Assembly (NCBI GenBank): GCA_002914805.1 | Contig: JXTB01000091.1 | Span: 432,702-496,701, forward strand | Reading direction: 5' to 3' | Length of the DNA stretch: 64,000 bases | Origin: Parasponia andersonii | Taxonomy: Eukaryota; Streptophyta; Magnoliopsida; Rosales; Cannabaceae | Shown: positions 24,436 through 35,590 of the stretch, piece after piece | How the letters are laid out: every line of letters begins with the position of its first letter | Numbering within the stretch: position 1 is the first letter of the stretch | Notes under the pieces: generated by a model | Told to the model about the DNA's origin: nothing | Database searches by the model: none | Seen by the model: only the letters and a program-made list of their open reading frames with translations | Position numbers and translations under genes: made by a program

Positions 24436-26123
24436 CCTATGAAATAATATTTCCTTAAACTATAAAATAATAAGATTCCCAATTAGACAAAAGTCATAAA
24501 ATAAATCTAATTCATAATCGAATTTAATGAATTCAACTCACAATTAAATTCTGTAGGTTTAATTCTCAATTAAACACATGGGAAAAATATAATCGAATAC
24601 AAACATCTTTGTTTCGATTTAATTTTGCAGTAAGATAATAAACGCCTCAACAAGGGTGTTCATTATCTTAAGTAAGATAATAAATACCTTAACAAGGGTA
24701 TTAATTATCAGGTATGAACTTTGACAAAATCACCATCTCTTGTGATTTATCAATCAAAGTAACTTATTTAAAATCAGTAGACAATTTGTGCAAAATATTG
24801 GAGTACATTTAGAGTAAAATAAGAAAACATAAATGTTATGACATATAATCAAACAAGAAGATTATATGTTATGCTCTTATTGGTCATTTGGAAACTAAGA
24901 ATAAACTATGGACAAGTATGCAAATTATTATCCTCCTAGTACTTAAGTAAGTTTGCTAGTTTATCTGAATATAATGTAATTTAGAATACTTAACATTAAA
25001 TCTATCAAGATAAAATGTTGTATAAGAATCCCTAATACTGTCACAAATATTCAAGGTATTTTAACCTACCATAGATCACAAGTTACCTACGGGTAATCAT
25101 GTGAATCTACAAGTTAAATGTGAACAATTCACTTTAGAAAAAAAAGACAAATATCTTATATTCCAGTTTGCTAATTACCCTGCTTATCGGTCCATAGAAT
25201 TACTAACATAGCTCCTACGGGAAGTTAATAGCATCCTATGTTGAGTGTGTAACCATAATTTCAATTCACAAGCTTTCTTAAACAATACAGTCTTCTATGG
25301 GAGATCAGTACGTAAAGTCCACTCGCAAATTTATCCTAAGAGACTCAATATCAGTAATACCCAGATGAAAACTTTCCTATGGGAGCTCAGCAAGATTCTA
25401 AGGTGAGGAACATCTTTAGAACCATTGAACCAATGATGGAGACCATGGATATCTCATACCCGCTCCGACTCAATCTTTTAAAATTTAGGGATCCTGATTT
25501 TACCTAGTTATCTAACTTATTTAGTAATAACAAAATCAACTATGTATATCCAATTATGCGACGTAAAGAGAATGAGCTAATTTTAAGACATTATGATATA
25601 CTATAATAAATATGGTACTATGCTCAAAATAATTATTGTTTAAAGTCAAAGTGCTAACACTATAATATTATACATCTCATGTATATAAAATTAGACAATA
25701 AAAGCATACAGGACATAACGATCAAATAAGAAGGTCTGAGGAATGTAAATCATTCAAGCAAAACTTTTTCAGAAGAAAATTCAATTATTTAGTCAATAAT
25801 CTTTCAACTAAAGATAAATAATTGAAATACTATATTTAAACCAAGTCCTGTATTAAACATTAGTTTTGAAAAATGGACAAAGAAACTTTAACCGCTAAAT
25901 TATTCAACCAATAATTTTAAAGATTCTTAGTAATAGAATTTATTCAAATTAAATTCCAAGTGCATTTATAAAAATAAGTAAACAATTATAAAAAAAATAT
26001 TTTTATATAAAAGTTTTACAAATAATTATAAATGCAAACAATGAATATAAACAATTTTATAAACATTCATTAATTTTCTCAAAATTAATCCTTTCAAAAC
26101 TAAAGAATGGTTTAAATAATTTT
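24436..26123. other. copia-1 non-coding interior, AT-rich
   Basis: About 1.7 kb in the place where gag should be, with no coding similarity seen on either strand. It contains an imperfect 42-bp tandem duplication (about 24630-24713) and a loosely repeated motif around CTATGGGAG/CCTACGGG at roughly 25087, 25215, 25293 and 25377. It ends at an assembly gap. Confidence 0.6.
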
Positions 26124-26507
26124 NNNNNNNNNNNNNNNNNNNNNNNNNNNNNNNNNNNNNNNNNNNNNNNNNNNNNNNNNNNNNNNNNNNNNNNNNNNNN
26201 NNNNNNNNNNNNNNNNNNNNNNNNNNNNNNNNNNNNNNNNNNNNNNNNNNNNNNNNNNNNNNNNNNNNNNNNNNNNNNNNNNNNNNNNNNNNNNNNNNNN
26301 NNNNNNNNNNNNNNNNNNNNNNNNNNNNNNNNNNNNNNNNNNNNNNNNNNNNNNNNNNNNNNNNNNNNNNNNNNNNNNNNNNNNNNNNNNNNNNNNNNNN
26401 NNNNNNNNNNNNNNNNNNNNNNNNNNNNNNNNNNNNNNNNNNNNNNNNNNNNNNNNNNNNNNNNNNNNNNNNNNNNNNNNNNNNNNNNNNNNNNNNNNNN
26501 NNNNNNN
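26124..26507. other. Assembly gap (384 N)
   Basis: Unknown bases inside the copia-1 interior. If the gap length is real, it is too short to hide a whole copia gag. Confidence 0.99.
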
Positions 26508-27379
26508 AAAAGGATATAACTTTTCTAATTAATTAATCATAATAATTAATTACCTAATTAATCTCATTAATTAGTAAAGAACTAATCTAATTAGTTTTCT
26601 TTAACTATATTTTAATTACTATAATTAGAATAGTTACTAGATAAATAGTTATTACAATTAACTATTGAATATTAATCTAATTAAATTCAAATCTTTTCTA
26701 TCCTAATTAATCTTATTAATTACGAATTTAAATAATCTATGGATAGTAATTATTTAAATCTAATCTGATTAGATATAGTTTCGAATTAAATTCAAAAACT
26801 ATATCTTAATTTAAATCAAATTTAAATTAAAGATAATTACTAAAATTAAATTATTCAAATTTAAACTATCATGAATTATAGATAATTATCTAATCATATT
26901 TAATCACATTAAATATCAAATTAATTTGAATAGTTGTTACTTATTTAAATTCGAAATTTAAATAAAACTGATAGGAAATCTTATCTGAATTCAAAAATTA
27001 GTAGATATCCTATTCAAATTCAAATTAACTATTAGATTTATCAGGATAATATCTAATCATATCTAATCCCATTAAATATCTAACTAATTTGAATAATCAT
27101 TATCTATTTAAATTCAAAATTCAAATAATAGAGATAATATAGGAAATCTTATCTAATTTCATAAATTAGTAGATCTTTTATTCAAATTCAAATTAACTTT
27201 TAGATAATATCCTATTTATCTAATTAATTCAAATTTAACATTATCCTAAAATAAATCAAATTTGAAATAGGATAAATCAAAAATAGATAACTATCCTAAT
27301 CTAATTTGAATAGTTTCCAATTTTAAAATTTGAATTCAAATTAAATAATTAACTAATTAATTAATTTAGAAAAAAAAAT
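26508..27379. other. copia-1 interior, extremely AT-rich, repetitive TAATTA/AATTAAAT words
   Basis: Nearly 900 bp of low-complexity A/T sequence built from recurring words such as AATTAAT, AAATTCAAA and GATAATTA. A half-repeat pattern (ATTCAAATTCAAATTAACT near 27013 and 27180) suggests internal duplication. No coding potential. Confidence 0.7.
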
Positions 27380-27930
27380 TTGATAGTAGCAGAAACACCA
27401 CTACCGTCGGCCTACGGGCCGTCACCGCTCAAAGGGGCGGCGAAAAACGAAGCAGCGGGTGATATCAGGGTAGGCTGCCCAGCTACGGCACACGGCAAGG
27501 CCGCGGGCATGGCGTGCACTGGATACAGCAACCCCACGCCCGGGCACTGCACGGGCCGTGCACTGGCCGTGTGCATGGGCTACTGGCCACGCATGGGTCA
27601 CGCCCATGCCCTGCTAGCCGCGCATGGGCAACGTGCAAGCATGGCGCGAGTCACGCACTGGACACACACAGGCCACACACAGGCGGTGCGCAGGCGTGCA
27701 CGGGCCGCGCGCAGGTGGTGCACATAGTGCACGAGCCACTCACGGGACACGCACAGGCGTGCGCAGATGGTGCGCATGGTGAACGGGCCACGCGCGTGCG
27801 TGCCGCGCATGCAAGCCATGCACGCAAGCCGCATAAGGCAGCCCGCGCACATGCGGCCTGCTTGGCTGCGCTAGTGCCCAGCACCCGTGCACAGGCCAAC
27901 TACGCAAGTAAGCCGCGCGCGCAGGGCTAG
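27380..27930. repeat. GC-rich, degenerate short-repeat block inside copia-1
   Basis: About 550 bp of strikingly GC- and CpG-rich DNA between two AT-rich stretches. It is built from shuffled copies of words such as GCATGGGC, CACGGGCC, GCGCATG and CGTGCAC, many of them near-palindromic. All six frames are rather open because of composition, giving Ala/Arg/His/Cys-rich peptides, and none has a recognisable domain. I treat it as a repeat or captured sequence, not a gene. Confidence 0.65.
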
Positions 27931-28250
27931 GGCTGACCGAATTTTTTTTTTTAAATGCTGAAAAATTTAAAACAACATCAAAAAAAAATTCTAGAAAAAA
28001 TTCAGATTTTCAAACTCTTTGAAACATGTTCATGAATCTATCAAACATAAATTCAAGAACACCCAAATCTAATTTTGCTAGAATCACAATCCACAATTTT
28101 TCTCACCATGCAAAAATCAATAGTATACGTAATTAAATATCATTCATCACCATGAATCATTTAACTATCATAAACAAAAATTGCTCAAACTCAATCACAT
28201 AACCTAGATATTCAATTCTAGATCAATATTATGCTATACATATGAACATA
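27931..28250. other. copia-1 leader between primer site and GC-rich block
   Basis: AT-rich, no coding content. In element orientation it is the leader directly downstream of the primer-binding site. Confidence 0.6.
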
Positions 28251-28264
28251 AGCTCTTGATACCA
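28251..28264 (-). other. copia-1 tRNA primer-binding site
   Basis: Minus strand TGGTATCAAGAGCT, two bases inside the 5' LTR. It matches the usual plant copia primer site for initiator Met-tRNA. Confidence 0.88.
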
Positions 28265-28266
28265 AT

Positions 28267-30258
28267 TGTTAGTTAATTGACCTAACACTTAGGAAAATCA
28301 TTCATGCATGCAGATATGGAAAATACATGATCATATTATAAACGCAGCGGAAAAATAGCGGATTTAGGTTTTAAAATTTTTACATAAAAACAGTTTTTAT
28401 AACCATATAACACACATGCATCATACACAGGATCGTGTACAACATAAATCAAATCTAGATACAAAACCCTAGAGATGAGATTAGGGTTTACCTCTTATAG
28501 TGTGTTCCTCCTCGATCTCCTTGTTGATGGTGATCAAACCTCCAACCCTAGATCTTCTTGTCTATACTCTTGCTCTTAGTTGATGAAGCGAATGGGCACC
28601 AAGTCGAAACTTTCGTTAGAGAACGATCAAGAACGCCTTCTTGATCCTATGGAATACCAGGATGTGAGATGACTATGAGATTGTAGGAAACATTTTTCTC
28701 TCTTCCTTAGCCTAGGTTGGCTGAAATCTCTCTCTCTCTCCCTATGCCTTATACATGTGACTCCTTATAAGTTACTGTATAGTTTTTTTTCTCTCATATA
28801 TATTATATATATGGGACCCAAAACTGCTAACCCTAGTCCAATTAGGATTGGGCTTGTTCTCCAATTTGGGCTTTGGGTGTATTTTTATAAATATGTCCAA
28901 CTCATGAAACTTATTTATAAAAATACCAACTTCTGTGTAGAATCATTATTTTACACAGTTTCATGAAACTTATTTCACAAATACCACCAACCAATTAATG
29001 AGCTTAATTGAGCTAGACAAGGGACCTAATGGATCCAAATAATCTAAGCTCTAATAATATGATAAANTATTTTTATAAATATGTCCAACTCATGAAACTT
29101 ATTTATAAAAATACCAACTTCTGTGTAGAATCATTATTTTACACAGTTTTATGAAACTAATTTCATAAATACCACCAACCAAGTAATGAGCTTAATTGAG
29201 CTAGACAAAGGACTTAATGGATCCAAATAATTTAAACTCTAATAATATGATAAATACATAATAACTCTTATTATGATATTTATATAAATATTATTAATAA
29301 AGGGGACACTCCACTAAAGGCCTAATACTGCACACTTAGATTAAATGTCATGTCTTTTATAGAGATTTAATCAACTAACCTTAATTAACTGATCTATCTA
29401 GCGTATTCTATACCACATATATAATCCTTATACAATGCCGTAGGTGGATAGGTGAAATTACCATAATACCCCTCCAACATCTATTTACTTTTAAGTTACC
29501 ATCAATCTATCAAGGAATAATGTTGTCGATAATTTTGTTCTCAATGGCTATTTAGACAAAATTATCAACCAATTCACAAAGTGAATACTAAAATCTTAGA
29601 TTTAATTATTCCATGAATCTTGAAAAAAACCTAAAATAGCATTAATGTATAGTGTCCTTAACTATTTGGTGTTCCCATGAATTCATAAGCCATAACCTCC
29701 AATATGCCAGAGTTCACTTCTAACTTCATAGAGGTTAGTCTTTTAACAAATCAAAAGGCTATAACCCATGAAAGCAAGTCTAGTCAAACATCAAGGATTA
29801 AGATTTATATGCTAAGAGCTAGTTTGTGATAATATAAGAATTGAGTTATGACACTCCAATTCTTTATATTACCTAGTCCAGTTTAATACACATAACTTGT
29901 TTATGTTGTATTAGTGTTTCTATCAGAAGTCAGATACTTCAATAATTTGAGACATATCATTCCCATTGAGATAGACAAGCACTACAACCTATAGTAGATA
30001 AAGTATTCTATCTTTATTTACAGATTGTAAACTACTTCATTTAGACTTAGATAAGGAAACATGTCTTTTCATAATTAACACTTAATCATATTTGTTTCTT
30101 TATATACATATAAAGTCATGGAATTTTTTTCAGATGAATAAACTATTCAACTAAGATAGTTTAATCTAGCAAATATCATAATTTCATATAAGAGATAGTT
30201 GTTTATACTCAAAAAGGGTAAATTTGAAAATCTCTTTTTTAGGGCAAAAATCCCGACA
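28267..30258 (-). repeat. copia-1 5' LTR with an internal duplication
   Basis: 1.99 kb, about 205 bp longer than its partner at 20993-22779. Nearly all the excess is a tandem copy of 28880-29066 that restarts at 29068 straight after a single N at 29067. The other differences are scattered substitutions and a small insertion (TATAAATATTATTAA near 29281). Confidence 0.9.
28880..29255. repeat. 188-bp tandem duplication joined by one N (probable assembly artefact)
   Basis: The segment 28880-29066 and the segment from 29068 on start with the same words and continue alike for about 187 bases. The other LTR has a single copy. A lone N exactly at the junction suggests that two overlapping contig ends were placed side by side instead of merged. 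Confidence 0.8.
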
Positions 30259-30263
30259 GAACC

Positions 30264-33185
30264 ATCGATCAGTACCCTTGGATATCAGTGGTTTGCGAGT
30301 TTCTAGATATTTGTTTTGAGGATTCCGGGGCTACCACTTGATAGGGAGATCAAGTTCTGTATTAATTTAATTCCCGGAGGTCAGCCAGTTTCTATTCCAA
30401 CCTATTGTATAGCTCTAGCCGAAATGACTGAGTTGAGGAGTCAGCTGGGTGTTCTTTTATTAAGGGGTTCATTAAGTGTAGTACCTTGCCATGGGGTACT
30501 CCTATTTTGTTTGTCAAGAAAGCTAATGGAATGTTTCAGCTTTGTGTGAATTAAGAAGACTGAATTAGCTTACGGTGAAGAACAAGTATCCCTTACCGAG
30601 GATTGATGAACTGTTTGATGAACTTGGTAGATCTAGATTCTTTTCTAAGATTAATCTTAGTTCTGGTTATCATCAGTTAAATATCCAAAAGGAAGATATA
30701 TGGAAAACTACATTCACGACTCGTTTTGGTCACTTTGAGTTCCTGATTATGTTGTTTGGTCTGACTAATGCTCTAGTGGTATTCATAGACCTTTTGAATA
30801 GAATTTTCAAACTTTATTTAGATCAGTTTGTGGTTATCTTCACCGATGACATCTTGATTTATTCTAAGACTCGAGAAAAACATGCTAAGCACTTGAGAAT
30901 TATGCTTTAAACTTTAAAAGATCATCAACTTTATGCCAAGAGATCCAAGTGCGACTTCTAGATGATGGAAGTGAAATTCTTGGGGTATGTTATATCTTAT
31001 GAAGGAATTTTGGTTGACCCTTCCAATATAAAATCCGTTTTAGAATGGGAGAGAACAAAGAGCATAACTGAGATAAGAAATTTCCTTGATCTAACTGGTT
31101 ACTATAGCTGCTTTGTTGAGAATTTCTCAAGAATTGCTATGCCTTTGACAAAGTTAATGAGAAAGAATGTCAAGTTTGTATGGAATGATGATTATGAAGC
31201 AGTTTTCATAGAATTGAAGAGGAGATTGACAACTACACCTGTTCTTATTATTTCTAATAGTAATGAACCCTATCTCGTGTATACTGATGCTTCTTGTTCA
31301 GGATTGGAATGTGTCATAATGCAGAATGGCAAGGTAGTGGCTTATGCTTCTTGCCAGTTAAAGCTATATAAAAGAACTATCCTATTCACGACTTAGAGTT
31401 AGCAGCTGTGATCTTTGCTCTTGAGATTTAGAGATACTATCTGTATGGTATGAAGTTTGAGATTTATTCTGATCATAAGAGTCTGAAGTATCTGCTTACT
31501 CAATGAGACTTAAACTTGAGACAAAGAAGATGGGTTGAGTATATGGAGGACTATAACTTCGAACTTCAGTACCACCCTAGAAAGGCCAATGTTACAGCTG
31601 ATGCTTTGAGCAGAAAGTCTTATAACATGCTTGCTTCCTTGATCCTAGAAGATTGGAATAATTCAGTTACTATTAGTGACTATAACTTAGAGTATAGCGA
31701 AAATGGAAAAGCTGCTTGTATCAGCAACATTGTAGCTATGCCATTACTTCTCCATATAGCACAACAAAGTCAGTGGCAAGACCAAGAATTGAGAGTGATC
31801 TAGAACCAACTTTAAAAAATGAGTAGTTAGATGGTTGGAGTACCAATAGAAAAGGGTTTGTATTTTTCAATGGAAGATTAGTTGTAGCCAATGACTTTCA
31901 TCTCTGAAAGACTATTCTAACTAAGGCTCATAAGTCTAAGTTCACAATACATCCTGGTAGCACTAAGATGTACCACAATCTGAACAGGTAGTACTAGTGG
32001 AAAGGCATGAAATGAGATACAGCTACTTTTATAGCTAAATGTATGACTTGTCAGTAAGTCAAGGTAGAACACCAGAGGCAACAGGACTACTTCAGCCTTT
32101 ACCTATCCTGGAGTAGAAATGGGATAAAATCACTATGGATTTTGTCACAGGTCTAACAAGAACTCGAAGAAGGAACGACGTTATTTGGGTGATAGTTGAT
32201 TGAATGACAAAGACCACCTACTTTATACTAATCATGATTGACTTTTCACTCACATAACTGAGTTATTTTTGTGTGGACAATATCGTTTGCTTTCATGGGG
32301 TACTATCAAGCATAGTTTTTGACAGAGACCGAAGGTTTACATCCAAGTTTTGGAGAGCTTTGAGAATAGAACTGAATCTCAATACAACTTATCATTCTTA
32401 GACAGATGGCCAATCTGAGATGACTATATAGATTCTAGAGAATATGCTTTGCTCATGTATACTGGATTTTCGTAGGAGCTTGGATGATCGCCTGTCATTG
32501 ATGGAGTTTACTTGAAATAATAGTTATCAAACCAATCTCAGCATGACTCTATATGAGATACTATATGGGAGACCATGCAGATCACCCTTGTGTTAGGCTG
32601 ACGCAAAGGAGCATGTTACTCTTGGGCCAGAGCTAGTACAAGAGACTACTGAGCAGTTTAACAAGATCAGAAAAAGATTCAAAGTTATTCAGAGTCGCCA
32701 GAAAAGCTATGCAAACCCCAAAAGACATGAGGCAGAGTTTGATGTTGGTGATAAGTTATTATTGAAAGTATGCCAATGTGTGGAGAGTCATAAGATTTGG
32801 AGTTAGAGGAAAGTTAGTTCAAAGGTACATTAGACCATTCGAGATTATTAATAGAATAGGGCTTCTTGCTTATTGTTTAGATCTACCACTGCAATTGAGT
32901 CGAGTACACAATGTATTTCATGTCTTAATGCTTGAGAAGTACATACCTAACCCATCTCATGTTATCTACTACATGAAAATGCCTATCTAAGGGAATGTAA
33001 CCTATGAGGAGCAACCAGTTCGAATACTAGGAAGAGAGCTCAAGGTGCTTCATAACAGAGCGATTCATCTTGTCAAGGATCTTTGGGAATACCATAAGGA
33101 GAAAAAAGCCACTTGAGAACTTGAGACTAAGATGTATGAAAAGTATTTTTATTTGTTTAACTTTCAACTTGAGGTTGTACTATGA
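30264..33185 (+). pseudogene. Element B RT, RNase H, integrase and chromodomain remnant
   Basis: Continuation of element B pol after the copia insertion. The RT N terminus (GLPLDREIKFCINLIP, 30330-30380) is followed by [16 protein letters not shown], the catalytic [10 protein letters not shown] near 30839-30868 (the residue before DD is Thr) and FLGYVISYEGI. RNase H reads YTDASCSGLECV near 31277, and its tail ADALSRKSY is at about 31598. Integrase is heavily broken from 31800, with zinc-region text (CMTCQ near 32040), MDFVTGL near 32134 and FDRDRRFTSKFW near 32320-32350. The chromodomain tail (EEQPVRILGRELKVLHN) ends at a TGA at 33183-33185. Stops are frequent, so no full protein is possible. 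Confidence 0.88.
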
Positions 33186-33225
33186 TTTATGCCTTGTACT
33201 CTGAATTTCGGGACAAAATTCCCTT

Positions 33226-33237
33226 AGAAGGGGAAAA
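33226..33237 (+). other. Element B polypurine tract
   Basis: AGAAGGGGAAAA, immediately followed by the TGTGAAAACC start of the 3' LTR. Confidence 0.85.
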
Positions 33238-35590
33238 TGTGAAAACCTTGATTTTTAAACAAGGGTATTATGGTCCTTTCATAAATAAAAGGAAAAAAAT
33301 TAAAAAATTAAATTAATAAAAAGTTGGCTGAAAATTAAATAATGGGTCAAAGAGAGAAACCTTTGAAGTTGGGGTCAATTTCGTATTTATAATGACACAA
33401 ATAAAGAGAAAATACGAAATTTATGGTCAAAAGATAAATTTAAAGAGATGAGTCACCGACCCATAATTGTCGCATGTCAAAATTCCCCCAAAACACTTTG
33501 AAATCCCTAATTCCCCTCTCTATTACACGATTCTCTCTCCCCCTCTCTCTTCTTCTTCTTCTCCCCCTTTCTATTTTGCAAGCCAATTCTCGCCATCGGC
33601 GTCGACCCACCGCCTAATCCCAGCTGGAGCTAACTCTCCCTTGCTGGACAAACCCATGCTGGCCACCACCTCCAGCAGTCGCATCACCCAGCCGCCGCAA
33701 ACTGCACGCAAAGTTGCGACAGTCACACGCACGATCCTCGTGTTTTGCAGCCAAAATCTGGCTTTCTCCCACCCTTAGCTGCTACCCACCACTGTAGAAA
33801 GGAAGCCCAAGCTCTCTTGAGTCGAGCCCAACCCCTCACCACAATCAATTTCTGACCAAGGAGCTCTAGTGAGCATTTAAAAATTTTTATGGCATTTTCA
33901 TCACAAAAGGCCATTTATATAATTATTTTTGTGATGTTCATCCAATGCTCATGAAACTTTAGAAGATAAAAATGTGATTTAAGACAGGAAGGATAGTGGT
34001 GGATTTGTGGAAAATGGATAAGCAGAATGAGAGAAAAACATATCTGAAATTTGTGGTATGTATCTAAATATTTTTAGAAATTGGTAATTTTGTAACTTTT
34101 CTAATTAGTTTCTAATTAAGCCCAAATTTGAGCTAGAGGCCTCGAAACTGAAATTGAACTTCGGAATTGGACTAAGTAAGATCAAGAGACGAGTTTTGAT
34201 ATAAAATATCAGTAGGTTTTGAGATGACACAAAATTCGAGATGCGGGACTCAAGATTTTATCTCGATTTGCATGCCATGGGCGCGGTCTCAGTCCGAGAC
34301 CCAAATTGATCGAATTATATGTCTAACCTAATATTTTTAGGTACTCTGAATTAAGTAGTATTCTCTATTTCTCAATTTGATGCTTCGTTTGGAAAGTCAA
34401 CCCTCAAAATGAGCTCGCGGGATCCCAAAACAACTTTCTGAGTGACCAGGTGACCAACAAGAAGTTTCACAAGTGCCAATAGCTTGGCTGTCAAGGTGAG
34501 GTATGAGGTTCAATTACTAAGTTTTATACTTAGTTTGATTTAAAATATGCATTATGACCTATTTCTTGAAATTATTGATTTTCATAGATTTCAATGATTT
34601 GATTGGATATTTGGTAAACTTCTAAACTGTCAAGATATATTAAATTGTTCTGGAATTATTTTGTATAAATTTTATGCAGGTTTAAAATTTTAGTTTTAGG
34701 AAAATACAGCTGTTATACTACCCGATTTTTAGTAAATCCTAGAATAATGCCAAATGAGTTTTAATGTATGATTTCTAGATATAGTTGATGCATAGTTATT
34801 ACACACTCTATGATATATTGTACCTACAATAGGATCAAATACTTGAGCTCTATTTTAGCTTCATGATACTTAGATCACTGGCGAGTTATTGCAGCACTAA
34901 GTAAGAGACCTTGGACCCTATGCAAGATTTACTGACATATTTCCGAGTAGTGTCAGGTATTACAAGATCGTGATAGGAGGATGAGAGCTCATACTTGTAC
35001 TTGTTGATTTATGATATGTACAATATGGTGACTCTAGGTTTAGTTTTGAATATGTGATTACACTTGATTATTTGGTAACTTGCTTTATAAATGGATGTTT
35101 AAATATTGCATTCATACCAAAAAGATAATTAAATTCTTACTGAGCATATGAATGCTTATCCCTTAACTTTTCCCTTCTCACTTGTGTGTAGTGTAACTTG
35201 GGTAACTCTAGAGCAGAGGGACTAGAATTGAAAGAATATTACTAATTTAGTAATTGATAACTACTTAGCAACTCACTTTAGATTTGTAATAATACTTAAG
35301 ACTCATACTTTAGATTTAGACTATATTATCTATTATACCTACTTGTGATGATAATGGTAATGCATATGTACGTTTTATTACTATTATTAACAATATACAT
35401 CTAGTGGTGATCACAAACTGTGAAAATTTATAATTTAGAATATTTTTATTGACTTTTATAGAAAGTATCTTTTGTAAACTAACTATTATTTTTCTCAAGA
35501 ATTGCAGTTTTCAAATTTTTTAAAACAAATTATGAATTTCTACTTACAAAATTTCTCGTATGCTACTAGTCCAAAATTTGGATCATGACA
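33238..35590 (+). repeat. Element B 3' LTR
   Basis: 2.35 kb with TG...CA ends (TGTGAAAACC to CATGACA), partner of 16781-19146. A short open frame at 33467-33778 corresponds in position to 17057-17299 in the other copy and reflects a GC-richer leader-like segment. Confidence 0.92.

Larger units (their letters stand above)
20993..30258 (-). mobile_element. Nested Ty1/copia element (copia-1), lacking gag and RT
   Basis: A 9.27 kb LTR element inserted in element B. Target duplication GAACC is perfect (20988-20992 and 30259-30263). LTRs are at 20993-22779 and 28267-30258, with TGTT...AACA-type ends. It is oriented on the minus strand, because the Met-tRNA-type primer site is beside the right LTR and the polypurine tract beside the left one. 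The only coding remnant is protease plus integrase (22928-24435). No gag is seen between the primer site and protease, and RT/RNase H is absent between integrase and the polypurine tract. It is therefore a non-autonomous or internally deleted copia derivative. Confidence 0.93.
16781..35590 (+). mobile_element. Element B: Ty3/gypsy chromovirus interrupted by a nested copia element
   Basis: Same family as element A but on the plus strand. LTRs are at 16781-19146 and 33238-35590. A primer site follows the first and a polypurine tract precedes the second. The interior reads gag, protease, [9.27 kb copia insertion at 20993-30258], RT, RNase H, integrase, chromodomain. Without the insertion the element is about 9.5 kb, like element A. 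Many stops and frameshifts make it inactive. The left end is odd: instead of the clean TGTGAAAACC start of the right LTR it has TGGAATCAACC, and the ~28 bases spanning this end resemble those just right of 35590, so the target duplication cannot be read simply. Confidence 0.9.

Noticed and set aside
27380-27930. Overlapping GC-rich open frames, Ala/Arg/His-rich, on both strands
   Set aside because: Openness follows from GC composition and short-word repetition. No domain or codon structure favours one frame. Kept as a repeat finding instead.
33467-33778. 103-codon open frame, Pro/Ser-rich with GC-rich codons
   Set aside because: Lies in the LTR leader of element B and corresponds to a diverged copy at 17057-17299 in the other LTR that does not preserve it.
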